Positions 49,302-58,480 of a stretch of 62,130 nucleotides of DNA are shown here, piece after piece. The DNA is taken from the NCBI RefSeq assembly GCF_000812565.1, contig NZ_JTAM01000070.1, positions 1 through 62,130 on the forward strand, in the 5' to 3' direction. The DNA is from Flammeovirga sp. OC4. GTDB lineage: Bacteria > Bacteroidota > Bacteroidia > Cytophagales > Flammeovirgaceae. The notes below the pieces were generated by a model, which saw only the letters and a program-made list of their open reading frames with translations, was not told where the DNA came from and ran no database searches. The translations under genes were made by a program, and so were the position numbers. The number at the start of each line of letters is the position of its first letter. The stretch's first letter is position 1.

Positions 49302-49661
49302 AAATTACTGGTTTACTTGTGTATAAAATGCTCATCAACTGATGAACTGACACTACAAACATAGAGGTACAACGCCTAAATGCAAAAAAGGCATGAAGCA
49401 CTAAATTTCAATTGAAAATAATTAAAAAAAACTCAAAATATCGCACAATAACATACAACTAATTAATAATCAGTAACTTTGATATATTTACAAATAGGAC
49501 AAATCAGGATGAAAAGAACCAAACAGGATGAATACGACAAAATAGGATGAAATGTAGGTGGAGTTCAACATTTATTATGGTAACTATGTATCCCAAATAC
49601 CCTATCCAAAAATCAATAAAAATCAGCATTTAAAAAATTAACATACATTAACTTACAAATA
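49302..49661. other. Intergenic region between the integrase and the Xis-like gene, with AGGATGAA repeats
   Basis: AGGACAAA at 49496 and AGGATGAA at 49506, 49525 and 49544 are spaced 10, 19 and 19 bp apart, close to full helical turns. The array is upstream of the Xis/primase operon, so it may be a binding array for Xis, a replication initiator or a repressor. Confidence 0.55.
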
Positions 49662-50813
49662 TCAATAGCTGAATTTTTTCATGATTTCTTCCTTTCTTTT
49701 AGGCATGAGCTTCGCATATTTCATCGTTGAAGAAATACTTTCGTGACCTAAAATCTCTTGCACCTCTTTTAAAGTTGCTCCTCTAGATATTAAAATCGAA
49801 GCAAGTGTATGTCTTGCAGTATGTGTTGTTACATTTTTATCTATCCCTGCGATTTTCATAATTTCTTTTAAATAGTCATTCATTTTTTGATTGGAGATTA
49901 ATTCACAATCTCTTAGGAAATATTCCTTCGCATGATCTGGGAAGTATAACATTACAGCATCTTTTGTTTTTGTTTGTTTCATAAGGTGATTATATATTTT
50001 ATTCTCTAGCTTGTTTACATTTTCATAATCACTATAACGTATTCCCAAATACAGTGCACGAAGAAAGAGTGTAAGTACATTCATTAATCTTCTTGGTAGT
50101 TTACCTTCCCTAAATAGTTCTTCAAGCTTTCTTACCTCCTCAGGTAGGAGATATTCTTTGATCACCTCAGGTTGTCTGATTGGAAAATCTTTGAATGGAT
50201 TATTATGAACTATACCTTGTTTTTTTGCTCTAGTCAAAAACTCTTTGATTGTCCTTAATTTGATATAGCTTGTCGTCTCACTATTCTTCAAGTAGTTTAT
50301 ACACCATGCAAAATAGCTATGCAATAAATCAAGGTTCATTTCTTTAAAAGTGATTTTCCCTTGATGGTGCATATCAATATACTTTCTAAAAGCATTTAAC
50401 CTACTTTGCTGCCCTTTTACTGTTCTATCACTTACACCCTTGGCATATTTTTTAAAGTCTTCATTAATAAAGTCAATAAAGCTATCATCATCAAACCCTC
50501 TAAGTTGCTTATTTAGATTCTCAAAAGTCATGGCTTTACCTTTCAACTCCAGTTCAGTAATAGCTTCCTCAATTCTGATTCTCTCATTCTTAATTTTACG
50601 ATTAAGTACTTTTGGAGAAATAGAAGTGGGATAGTGATTATCTTTCCTATTTCTCATCACGGGTATTTCCAAACTATCTTTTTTCCACCATGTTGTAGGG
50701 ACATAAATATTAGTCGTGATACGATGATACTTTTTCTCAAGGATCAATCTAAAATAAACACGTGATAAACCATCCTTTCTTTCTTTTCCTAGTTCTGATT
50801 TTACATAAATCAT
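49662..50813 (-). CDS. int: Tyrosine recombinase, integrase of the element
   Basis: The 383-residue protein has an N-terminal arm-binding part, a SAM-like core-binding domain (about 110-200) and a catalytic domain. The catalytic residues are visible: Arg259 (LGIRYSDY), His331-x-x-Arg334 (HTARHT), His357 (LGHES) and Tyr366 (MKYAK). It is the first large gene inside the right end, next to the tRNA-Arg target. It should insert and excise the element at the att repeats. Confidence 0.93.
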   Translation of the reverse strand: MIYVKSELGKERKDGLSRVYFRLILEKKYHRITTNIYVPTTWWKKDSLEIPVMRNRKDNHYPTSISPKVLNRKIKNERIRIEEAITELELKGKAMTFENLNKQLRGFDDDSFIDFINEDFKKYAKGVSDRTVKGQQSRLNAFRKYIDMHHQGKITFKEMNLDLLHSYFAWCINYLKNSETTSYIKLRTIKEFLTRAKKQGIVHNNPFKDFPIRQPEVIKEYLLPEEVRKLEELFREGKLPRRLMNVLTLFLRALYLGIRYSDYENVNKLENKIYNHLMKQTKTKDAVMLYFPDHAKEYFLRDCELISNQKMNDYLKEIMKIAGIDKNVTTHTARHTLASILISRGATLKEVQEILGHESISSTMKYAKLMPKRKEEIMKKFSY

Positions 50814-51000
50814 TACATCAATTTTTATTAAACAATTATTGTATGATGCAATACTAGGGCTATTTCAACAGGCTACATAAAACAACCCATTTTACGTTTT
50901 TTAGAAGTTTTTTGCGTATACGGATGTTTAAAATGCGTGAAATATTTAGTATTTATTTTATTGGGTAAATAATCAGTAATTGGAAACAGGACAAAAAAAA

Positions 51001-51031
51001 TCGTCACAATTTTTTGATAAATTTGTGACGA
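51001..51031. promoter_or_regulatory. Inverted repeat upstream of the integrase gene
   Basis: TCGTCACAA and TTGTGACGA are perfect inverted copies separated by 13 bp, about 190 bp upstream of the integrase start. It could be an operator or a recombination-protein site. No T tract is present, so it is not a terminator. Confidence 0.45.
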
Positions 51032-51284
51032 AAATGAATAAAACTACTTTCATACTAATTCCAAAATCGTAAAATAAGGAAACCACATCTCTGCATTCAC
51101 AATTTTTGCTACATATACCACCTACTTTGCAGATTTTAGAGCTTAAGATATTTAATGAAATTGGCAGGTAATAACATAAAGTCAATAATAATATGTTATT
51201 GTAGTAAAGATGGATAAGTTAGAATGTATGATGAATATATTACGAACACTAAGTTTTGTACTTTATCTATCATTGAAGTACTTT

Positions 51285-51303
51285 GTCCCCCAAGCTGGGG
51301 GAC
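51285..51303. promoter_or_regulatory. GC-rich hairpin upstream of the HigA-like gene
   Basis: GTCCCCCAAGCTGGGGGAC is a perfect 7-bp stem and stands out in very AT-rich surroundings, 45 bp before the HigA-like ATG. It could be an operator or an RNA stem in the leader. Confidence 0.45.
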
Positions 51304-51347
51304 TAATTTAATTTTTAACCTTATACTCATTATATCTCAATAAAAAA

Positions 51348-51599
51348 ATGAAAGCAACTCAACCTATAAAAGTCTCTTTAGGAGAGATCCTAAAAGAAGA
51401 GTTTATCACTCCTTTAGATATAACTATTGATCAATTATCTAGAGATACTAATATTTCAATATCCATATTGGAAGCTCTACTAAATAATCAAGCTAAAATG
51501 GATAAAGAAATAAGCTCAAAATTATCTGAGTATTTTGGAATGAGTGATCTATTCTTCTATAATCTTCAAGATGATATTGATTCTAAAGTACAACTTTGA
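51348..51599 (+). CDS. HigA-like XRE antitoxin, apparently without HigB
   Basis: The 83-residue protein has the HigA pattern: LGEILKEEFITPLDITIDQL, then a helix-turn-helix, and the end FFYNLQDDIDS. HigA proteins neutralise the HigB RNase and repress their own promoter. No HigB-like frame lies on either side (51180-51347 and 51600-51900 are non-coding). It may be an orphan regulator of the element's right end. Confidence 0.7.
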   Translation: MKATQPIKVSLGEILKEEFITPLDITIDQLSRDTNISISILEALLNNQAKMDKEISSKLSEYFGMSDLFFYNLQDDIDSKVQL

Positions 51600-52060
51600 A
51601 TCATCACCAATGAATTTCATTAATTCTTTTTGGTTATTATTTCGGTCAAAGTGTTAATGACTACTGCAAAAAGTTTGTCTTTACTTCTGATGGGTTTCAT
51701 ACTTTTTCAAAAATATTAATGATGCTTGTGTATATATTTTATGTTTGGAAAAAGGAAGCCTATCATTTTCAAACCTCCTCAATTCAAAACTTCAACTCCT
51801 CCAATCCAATCAAAAAACCACTTCCTACACTATCATACATCATTTTTCTACTTTCTCTTCTATATATCTTCTTTATATTACTTTAAATAGATATATAATT
51901 AAATAATAAGATAGTTGTAGGACTGTAGGAACGTAGGATCACAAAAGTATAAATAAAAATTTGTGTCAATGAAGGGCAAAATACCTTCAAAAAATTGCGA
52001 CAGATTTGCGACAGAACTATTGTTAAAATGGGTGAAATTGGGTCATTTTGGGCTTTAACA
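51600..52060. other. Right-end non-coding region of the element
   Basis: Apart from the inverted repeat at 51915 and the GCGACAG repeats (TGCGACAGATTT at 51996 and GCGACAG at 52009, also TGCGACAGATTT at 29735 near the left end), nothing coding is visible. The shared GCGACAG motif in the same orientation near both ends suggests integrase arm sites. Confidence 0.55.
51915..51937. repeat. Right terminal inverted repeat of the element (23 bp)
   Basis: TTGTAGGACTGTAGGAACGT plus AGG is the exact reverse complement of 29825-29847 at the other end of the island. Confidence 0.9.
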
Positions 52061-52110
52061 AAAAAATGCAAACCGCCCTAACGATACCGTTTACGCAGTT
52101 TGCATTTTTT
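52061..52110. terminator. Bidirectional terminator next to tRNA-Arg, supplied by the element
   Basis: AAAAAATGCAAAC (52061-52073) pairs with GTTTGCATTTTTT (52098-52110). It lies just past the tRNA 3' end, so it can replace the displaced native terminator. Confidence 0.75.
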
Positions 52111-52134
52111 CTAAGCATATTAAATACATACCTA

Positions 52135-52156
52135 GTAGCCCCACCGGGAATCGAAC
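52135..52156. other. Right attachment site of the integrative element
   Basis: GTAGCCCCACCGGGAATCGA followed by AC is the 3' part of the intact tRNA and is repeated with two changes at 29681. The element keeps the tRNA whole on this side. Confidence 0.85.
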
Positions 52157-52208
52157 CCAGATCTTAAGCGCCGGAAGCTTACGTACTAATCCGTTGTACT
52201 ATGGAGCC
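52136..52208 (-). tRNA. tRNA-Arg (anticodon CCG)
   Basis: The minus strand folds into a full 73-nt cloverleaf. The acceptor arm is GGCTCCA with TGGGGCT (G-T at pairs 1 and 4). The D stem is GTAC/GTAC, the anticodon stem TAAGC/GCTTA with loop TTCCGGC, and the T arm CTGGG-TTCGATT-CCCGG. Anticodon CCG reads CGG (arginine). CCA is not encoded. A possible -7 element TATATTCG lies on the minus strand at 52225-52232. This gene is the insertion target of the island. Confidence 0.95.
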
Positions 52209-52349
52209 ATTTTTTTGTTTTGTGCGAATATACGACCTTGAGCAGACTCAAACAATAGGATAATTTTCAAATTCAAGGTAAAATGATGTATTTTGTATGA
52301 GGTATTTCTTTCTTTTGATCAATCTAAACGCTGAATTAACTCGTTTTCA

Positions 52350-54107
52350 ATGAGATTCTCTCTTAAACTATATATTTATCTAATTCCTGTTTTTTTATTG
52401 CTTTCTAATGAAGCTTTTTCTCAATGGATGAAAGCGCAGGTAAATCATGACGTATTTATGCGTGATAGTCATGGACCTAATGGGCATGTGATGATGACCT
52501 TAAAAAACGGGAGAAACTTATTGGCACTTCCTATTGATAGTAACGAGTCTTATATACGTGTTTGGGATTATCAGACGGGAAAGCGGGGCTTTGTGTATAA
52601 AAAATACCTGACCTTGTATGAGATTCTGCCTAGGGTAGAGTTGAAAGAGCTTTCCAATCATGGTACGCTGAAACGTGGGGGGACGACCTTGCACTTGGAA
52701 AATCAGTTTAAGAAGGATATTAATTTTGAATTGGATCAGATTCCGTATCAGTTACAGCCTTATGAGGAAATCACTTTGAGGATTCGTGAGGGGGAACATG
52801 GTATTTGGATCAGCCGGGATGGTGCGTTTCCTTTTTGGGGAAGTTTGACGCTGGCCGACAGTGCGGAATATGTGCTAAAAATCAATGAAACGGAAGAGGT
52901 TTTGGTAAGTGAACTGTATCCTATTTTATCGCATCAGGATACAGTGCTGACGGAGTATTATTCTGTAGACACGGTAAATGTCACTCCTAAAGTGAGGGTG
53001 GATACGGCGAGGATTGTCAACAATAAACACCCTCAGGATTTGGAGGAATCGAAATCCAAAATCGGAATCAGAGGATATGTAAAATTAAATGCTATTTATG
53101 ATTTCAATGGGCTTTCGGATGTGGACCGTTTTGTGCCGGTTGAAATTCCTGTTGGTGATGAGCGAAATACCATCGACAGAGGTTTTTATATGGGGGCTAG
53201 GCAGTCACGTTTGGCGTTTTATTCTAATATCAAAGCGAAAACGGGCTATTTGAAAATCTATATTGAAGCGGATTTTGCGGGAGGAAGTACTATTCAGATG
53301 CTCTTCCGATTGAGGCAGGCTTATGCGGAATACGGTTTTCTTACCATCGGACAAACATGGACCACTTTCGCCAACCTTGAAGCAATTCCTTTGACGGTAG
53401 ATAGAGAAGGACCGAACAGTTCTATTGCCATTCGTCAGGGGATGGTCCGTTGGGAAAAGAAAGTGGGATATACAGACAATGAATTTGGAGTGGCAATTGA
53501 AACGCCCACTACTGCTTTTTCGGACTCCATTGCTGTAGATCAACGACAGAAATATCCTGATATCAGTTCCCGTTATAAGGTCAAATATGACAAAGGGCAG
53601 GTACAACTTTCTGGTCTGTTCAGAATCATTTCCCATACAGATATCAATACCAATCATGTTACCAACACGGCCGGTTATGGCATTATGGTGAGTGGTAAAC
53701 AGTACATCGAAAACAAAGACAATATCCTGTATTTTCAAGCGGTATATGGAAAAGGCATCAGCAGATATGTTAGAGCATTTCGAAACTATTCTATGGACGC
53801 TTTTGTGAATCCTGCCGATAACAGCGTTTTTATTCCTCAAACGTCCGGTGGATACCTTTCATTTGAACACCATTGGTCGGAAAAGCTTTTCAGTAACATT
53901 ACGGGTGGTGTAACTTGGTTGGAAAATGCGGAATGGCAAGCGGAAGATAGCTATAAAAGTAGTTACTACGGCAGTATCAATAGTTTTTGGTTCGCCTTCG
54001 ATCGTATGCAATTAGGGGTTGGATATATTTATGGAATCCGAAGAAATAAAAACGATGAGCGAGGCTACGCTTCTCGGTTCCAAATGTACATTAGATACGA
54101 TATTTAA
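52350..54107 (+). CDS. DcaP-like outer-membrane beta-barrel protein with N-terminal SH3-like domain, copy 1
   Basis: The 585-residue protein has a signal peptide (ending EAFSQ) and an SH3-like segment (about 30-90, including LALPIDSNESYIRVWDYQTG). A middle beta region follows, then from about residue 245 a DcaP-type porin barrel (IRGYVKLNAIYDF, ARQSRLAFYS, RLRQAYAEYGFLTIGQTWTT). It ends RFQMYIRYDI, as expected for a barrel that finishes with an aromatic-rich strand. DcaP proteins pass acidic or oligosaccharide-like solutes; the substrate here is unknown. The stop overlaps the next gene's start (TAATG). Confidence 0.75.
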   Translation: MRFSLKLYIYLIPVFLLLSNEAFSQWMKAQVNHDVFMRDSHGPNGHVMMTLKNGRNLLALPIDSNESYIRVWDYQTGKRGFVYKKYLTLYEILPRVELKELSNHGTLKRGGTTLHLENQFKKDINFELDQIPYQLQPYEEITLRIREGEHGIWISRDGAFPFWGSLTLADSAEYVLKINETEEVLVSELYPILSHQDTVLTEYYSVDTVNVTPKVRVDTARIVNNKHPQDLEESKSKIGIRGYVKLNAIYDFNGLSDVDRFVPVEIPVGDERNTIDRGFYMGARQSRLAFYSNIKAKTGYLKIYIEADFAGGSTIQMLFRLRQAYAEYGFLTIGQTWTTFANLEAIPLTVDREGPNSSIAIRQGMVRWEKKVGYTDNEFGVAIETPTTAFSDSIAVDQRQKYPDISSRYKVKYDKGQVQLSGLFRIISHTDINTNHVTNTAGYGIMVSGKQYIENKDNILYFQAVYGKGISRYVRAFRNYSMDAFVNPADNSVFIPQTSGGYLSFEHHWSEKLFSNITGGVTWLENAEWQAEDSYKSSYYGSINSFWFAFDRMQLGVGYIYGIRRNKNDERGYASRFQMYIRYDI

Positions 54108-55873
54108 TGATGATCATGAAGCAGTTTTCATCCCCTACATATCGTCTTTTCATCACTCTTTTAATGGTTTTCATCCATCAAAATACCTTCGGGCAATGGA
54201 TGCGTTCTACTGTTGAGTATTCTACACATCTCCGTGATCATCGTTCCATCAACAGCCCTGCCTTGATGCGTTTGGAAAAAGGAAGAGATATTTTAGCCCT
54301 GCCCTTGCACGAGGAAAGTCAATTTGTAAAAGTGTGGGATTATCAAACTGGAAAAAGAGGTTTTGTATTAAGCAAAGAGCTAGTGTACATTGATACTCTC
54401 GCCAAGGCCGACTTATTTGTTCCCAACTTCCAAGGACAGATTCATAGAAAAGAAGCATTGCTTCATATTGAAAATATTGAAGAATATTCCATCATTGTAG
54501 AGATAGATCAATACCCTTATGAGATTGCTCCTTACAAAGAAATCAAATTGGCTTTACCCGAAGGACAACATGGCATTTGGGCTTACAGAGATGGTGCATT
54601 GCCATTTTGGGGTGATATCGAATTAAAAGACAGTTCTGAGTATATCATCCAAATCAAAACAACGGAAGATGAAGATGTGATCATGGCGGATATTCAACCC
54701 GTAGAGCATGTGGTAGATACCGTAATTGTGGAAAATCGCTATGAAAAGACATTGACTTTCCTTCCAAAAATAAAGATTGATACCACCAAAATTGTAGACA
54801 ATAAACACCCTCAGGATCTTGAAATGGCTCAAACCCCTTTTGACATTCGAGGCTACGTCAAACTCAATGGTTTATATGATTTCCATGGTCTGGCTAGAAC
54901 AGGCGGTTTTCCACCCTACGACATTCCAGTGGGTGAAGATAATATTCTGAATCCCGGTTTTTACTTAAGTGCCCGTCAATCAAGATTGGGTATTTCTTCC
55001 AATATTCTCACGGACCAAGGCTATATCAAACTTTTTATTGAACTTGATTTTGTTGGTGGAGGAAATGCATTGGATTACGTTCGACTGAGGCATGCTTATG
55101 TCCAATACGGCTACCTCACCGTTGGGCAAACCTGGACCACTTTCACGGACCTCTACTCTACCCCATTGACAGTTGATAATGAAGGTCCCAGCAGTTCGTC
55201 TTCCACCAGACAAGGTGTAATTCGATACGAAAAGAAAGTAGGTAAAAGTGACAATGAGTTTGCAATAAGTTTAGAAACACCTACCCGCAATTTCTCTGAT
55301 ACAATTGCCATTGACCAAAGGCAATTATGGCCCGATGTTGCCTCTCGATATAAAATCACATTACCTAGAGGTCAGATTCAAGCGGCAGGGCTTTTCAGAG
55401 TATTATCACAACACAACCCCGATGATCAAGTGATTTCTAAAATCGGTTATGGGTTGATGATTTCGGGTAAAAATTCTTTCAAGGATAAACATAAGATCTA
55501 CTATCAGATCATTGGAGGCCGTGGTGTCACCCGATACATTTCAGCTTTCTCTTCTTATAATCTTGATGCAGTAGCAAGCCCTACCAATGATATTTATGTA
55601 CCGTTTTCTGCTGGCGGTTATTTCACCTACGAATATTATTTTAAACCTAATTTATTCCTCAACTTCGTTAATGGCGTCTCTTGGATCGACAATGCTGAGT
55701 GGCAACCCGATCATACTTTTGAGAAAAGTTATTACACCAGTGCCAACCTCTTTTGGTTTCCTTTTGACCGTTGCAGAACGGGATTAAGTATTGTTCAAGG
55801 AGAAAGATTCAATAAAGATGGGCAAAGAGGCAGTGCTTGGAGATTTCAGATGTATATTCGTTATGATATTTAA
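54107..55873 (+). CDS. DcaP-like outer-membrane beta-barrel protein with N-terminal SH3-like domain, copy 2
   Basis: The 588-residue paralogue of the preceding protein has the same plan: signal peptide (HQNTFGQ), SH3-like domain with LALPLHEESQFVKVWDYQTG, barrel signatures (IRGYVKLNGLYDF, ARQSRLGISS, GQTWTTFTD) and the same end RFQMYIRYDI. Three ATG codons (54107, 54110, 54116) are possible; 54116 gives the most usual signal peptide. Tandem copies joined by TAATG point to a recent duplication or paired use in one membrane. Confidence 0.75.
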   Translation: MMIMKQFSSPTYRLFITLLMVFIHQNTFGQWMRSTVEYSTHLRDHRSINSPALMRLEKGRDILALPLHEESQFVKVWDYQTGKRGFVLSKELVYIDTLAKADLFVPNFQGQIHRKEALLHIENIEEYSIIVEIDQYPYEIAPYKEIKLALPEGQHGIWAYRDGALPFWGDIELKDSSEYIIQIKTTEDEDVIMADIQPVEHVVDTVIVENRYEKTLTFLPKIKIDTTKIVDNKHPQDLEMAQTPFDIRGYVKLNGLYDFHGLARTGGFPPYDIPVGEDNILNPGFYLSARQSRLGISSNILTDQGYIKLFIELDFVGGGNALDYVRLRHAYVQYGYLTVGQTWTTFTDLYSTPLTVDNEGPSSSSSTRQGVIRYEKKVGKSDNEFAISLETPTRNFSDTIAIDQRQLWPDVASRYKITLPRGQIQAAGLFRVLSQHNPDDQVISKIGYGLMISGKNSFKDKHKIYYQIIGGRGVTRYISAFSSYNLDAVASPTNDIYVPFSAGGYFTYEYYFKPNLFLNFVNGVSWIDNAEWQPDHTFEKSYYTSANLFWFPFDRCRTGLSIVQGERFNKDGQRGSAWRFQMYIRYDI

Positions 55874-55920
55874 TGCATGCTCTTCATGTATAAGAGTTCT
55901 GATGGATGCTATAATTTTGT

Positions 55921-56071
55921 TAGAAATCAGGAGATTTCTAGTGATCTTTTAGGCACGAATGACGCTGTCGCTTAACATCCGCGCCAGTGGTTCTGATTTC
56001 CTCTTCCTAGCGCAAATGTTAAGCAGAGCGTCGTTTGTGCTTTAGTGATGAAAAGAAGTCTCTGACTTCTA
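55921..56071. repeat. Composite palindromic repeat, family A copy 4
   Basis: AGAAATC/GATTTCT, then CACGAATGACGC...GCTTAACATCCG, then GCGCAAATGTTAAGC...GCGTCGTTTGTGC, then AGAAGTC/GACTTCT. The order is the same as in copy 1 at 10122. It lies between the barrel genes and the histidine kinase. Confidence 0.75.
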
Positions 56072-56115
56072 GTAAAACATTTCTACATTAGTGTTAAAAT
56101 TAGTTGAATGAAAGC

Positions 56116-57801
56116 ATGATGAAAATCAAAACCACTTTTACCGGTCTCTTTGGAGTAATCATTTTATCCCTCCTTTTCCTTTCACTGCTTTTTCTCGCTT
56201 TATTAAGCAACAGAAAAGAGTTTGGTAAAATGCAGTTCAATCGTCATGAAAGTATTATCGTCAAAAATGAGATTGAAGACAGTAGCCGGGAACTGCATCA
56301 ACTGTTGTTGCATTACATTACAAGTGAAGATGAAAAATACCACCAAGAGTATAACAAGCTAAAAAACGACATTCAATTCATCAGCATTGATACATTACGA
56401 TTGGATCAAACGGAAGAACAAAAGATCAAGAAAGGGCTTCAAATGTTAGACCTTCAACTCGAAAAAGAAGCACAAATCCTCCAGCATTATCAGCAAAACA
56501 ATCGTGATTCAGCTTTTCAATATTTATATCAAGAAAGTTATTTGCAACTGATCACTACACTTCATCGAGAGTTGGATCAGTTTGAAAGTGATATGATACG
56601 AAAAACCCAGAATGTTTGGGAGTTGAACCGAGCAGAAGGCTTCCAATATTTTTATTCCTCCCTTACATTTTTGTTGTTCATTCTGGTCTTTTCGTGCATC
56701 TCATTTTATCTGATTCGAAAAAGATTACAGCGACAAGAAGTCATTGATTTTCGTTTTAAAGAAAGCGTTGAGGATCTCAAAAAAGTCAAACAGGAACTAG
56801 AGAAAAGTGATGAGCGTTTCACATTGGCCGTGGAAGGCACTGGTCTTTTGATATGGGATTTTGATACACAAACCAAAACCATCAATTGGTTTCCCAAAGG
56901 CTGTAGCTTGTTTGATTATCCTTATGAGGAGATCATTCCAACGTTAGATTTTCTTAGAGAACATATACATAAAGATGATCTGGAGATTTTACAAAAACAG
57001 ATCGAACATCATAAAGCCACAAGAGAGAAAATCTATTTTGATGCCCGTTTTTATACGAAAGATAAAACACTGAGATGGTACAGATGTCACGGTGCTCCCG
57101 TGTATCAGCAAGGGGAACTCGCACGCATTGTCGGTACTTTTAATGATATCACCGAACAACTCCATCAGGATGAAAAAATAGTGGATGCTATTCTCGAAAC
57201 GGAAGATAAAGAAAGGAGTCGTATCTCTCGTGAGATTCACGACAATCTGCAACAAACCATGTCAACGGCCATTCTCAACCTTGAAAAGGTAAGAGCAGAA
57301 GCGGTGATTACGAATGATGAAGAAGAGAAGCATTTTAATATTGCCTACAGTTATCTCAAAAAAGCCATTCAAGAAAGCCGAACTTTGGCGCACAACTTAA
57401 TGCCGAAAGTAGTTAGTGCTAACGGTTTGGTATCGGCAATTCAAGCTTTAATTTCTGCTTTGCAAGGTACCACCTCTACGGAAATTCATTTTTATGAAAA
57501 TTTAGGGGAAGAAAGAGTGAAACTTTCTGTAGAGATGACGTTGTATAGAATTGTACAGGAAAGTATCAATAATATGATCAAACATGCCGAAGCTTCTCAA
57601 TGCACCATACAGTTGTTGAAGCATCCGGATATGATTGTATTGACGATTGAAGATGACGGAGTGGGGTTTGATTTGAATACAAAAGTAGATGCTTTTGGGC
57701 TCAATAGTATGAAAACAAGGGCCAATGCTATTGGTGCCTATTTCCAGATCTCATCACAAAAAACGAAAGGAACAGAAATCATTTTTGAACTTGGAATATA
57801 A
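56116..57801 (+). CDS. Membrane sensor histidine kinase (HisKA_3, NarX-like) with PAS domain
   Basis: The 561-residue protein has a membrane helix near the N-terminus, a helical periplasmic four-helix sensor (about 30-175) and a second membrane helix (about 182-200). A PAS domain (about 225-350) follows, then the phosphoacceptor His375 in REIHDNLQQT and a HATPase domain (VQESINNMIKHAE ... DDGVGFD). I chose the ATG at 56116 over an upstream TTG, because a first residue close to the membrane helix is usual. It is paired with a NarL-type regulator 1 bp behind. Confidence 0.9.
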   Translation: MMKIKTTFTGLFGVIILSLLFLSLLFLALLSNRKEFGKMQFNRHESIIVKNEIEDSSRELHQLLLHYITSEDEKYHQEYNKLKNDIQFISIDTLRLDQTEEQKIKKGLQMLDLQLEKEAQILQHYQQNNRDSAFQYLYQESYLQLITTLHRELDQFESDMIRKTQNVWELNRAEGFQYFYSSLTFLLFILVFSCISFYLIRKRLQRQEVIDFRFKESVEDLKKVKQELEKSDERFTLAVEGTGLLIWDFDTQTKTINWFPKGCSLFDYPYEEIIPTLDFLREHIHKDDLEILQKQIEHHKATREKIYFDARFYTKDKTLRWYRCHGAPVYQQGELARIVGTFNDITEQLHQDEKIVDAILETEDKERSRISREIHDNLQQTMSTAILNLEKVRAEAVITNDEEEKHFNIAYSYLKKAIQESRTLAHNLMPKVVSANGLVSAIQALISALQGTTSTEIHFYENLGEERVKLSVEMTLYRIVQESINNMIKHAEASQCTIQLLKHPDMIVLTIEDDGVGFDLNTKVDAFGLNSMKTRANAIGAYFQISSQKTKGTEIIFELGI

Positions 57802-57802
57802 T

Positions 57803-58459
57803 ATGAATACACCTATCAAATTAATATTGGTGGATGATCACATCATGATCAGAGAGGGATTGAAATCGTTCTTGCATCAAGACCAATTTCTAATTGTAGG
57901 AGAAGCTAACAACGGTCAGGAGGCATTAGAACTTCTGAAACAAAACGAGGTCAATGTAGTGGTAACGGATATTATGATGCCCGAAATGGACGGCATTGAA
58001 TTATCGAAAGCTATCACAAAAGAATATCCTGAAGTGCAGATACTCGCTCTCACTATGATGAATGAGAATTACAACATCAAGAAAATGCTAAGTGCAGGTG
58101 CGAAGGGTTATGTGTTGAAAGACTGTACGCAGGATGATTTGAGAAATGCTATCAAAACTGTTGCTCAAGGGAAATCTTTTTATTCATCTGAAGTCACCAA
58201 TATCATTATGGAAGGGCTGTCTAGTGTTCCTTCTTCTAAAAAAAGAGTGTCTTCTGAAATCCCATTAACAGGAAGAGAAAAAGAAATACTGCATTTAATC
58301 TGCAAAGAATATTCTAATCAAGAAATCGCCGATGAGCTCTTCATTTCTACTAGAACAGTGGAAACTCACAAGAGAAATCTTTTGGAGAAAACAGGAGTAA
58401 AAAACGTAGCTGGATTAGTTTTATACGCTATTGAGCGAAAGCTTTTTGATGATTTGTAA
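57803..58459 (+). CDS. NarL/LuxR-family response regulator
   Basis: The 218-residue protein has a receiver domain (VDDH near residue 10, phosphoacceptor Asp56 in VVTDIMMP) and a C-terminal LuxR-type helix-turn-helix (LTGREKEILHLICKEYSNQE ... STRTVETHKRNLLEKTGVKN). The ATG at 57803 is right after the kinase stop. It is the partner of the kinase. The duplicated promoter modules behind it (58633 and 59114) are plausible targets. Confidence 0.93.
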   Translation: MNTPIKLILVDDHIMIREGLKSFLHQDQFLIVGEANNGQEALELLKQNEVNVVVTDIMMPEMDGIELSKAITKEYPEVQILALTMMNENYNIKKMLSAGAKGYVLKDCTQDDLRNAIKTVAQGKSFYSSEVTNIIMEGLSSVPSSKKRVSSEIPLTGREKEILHLICKEYSNQEIADELFISTRTVETHKRNLLEKTGVKNVAGLVLYAIERKLFDDL

Positions 58460-58480
58460 AAAAGAAAGTGAGTTTTTCGA

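Noticed and set aside
51655-51717. A 20-residue hydrophobic peptide frame, possible toxin of the HigA-like gene
   Set aside because: It is too short and lacks a ribosome-binding or promoter signal; such frames are frequent in AT-rich DNA.
53205-53840. A 211-codon minus-strand frame
   Set aside because: It is antisense to the first barrel gene, with low-complexity composition and no motif.
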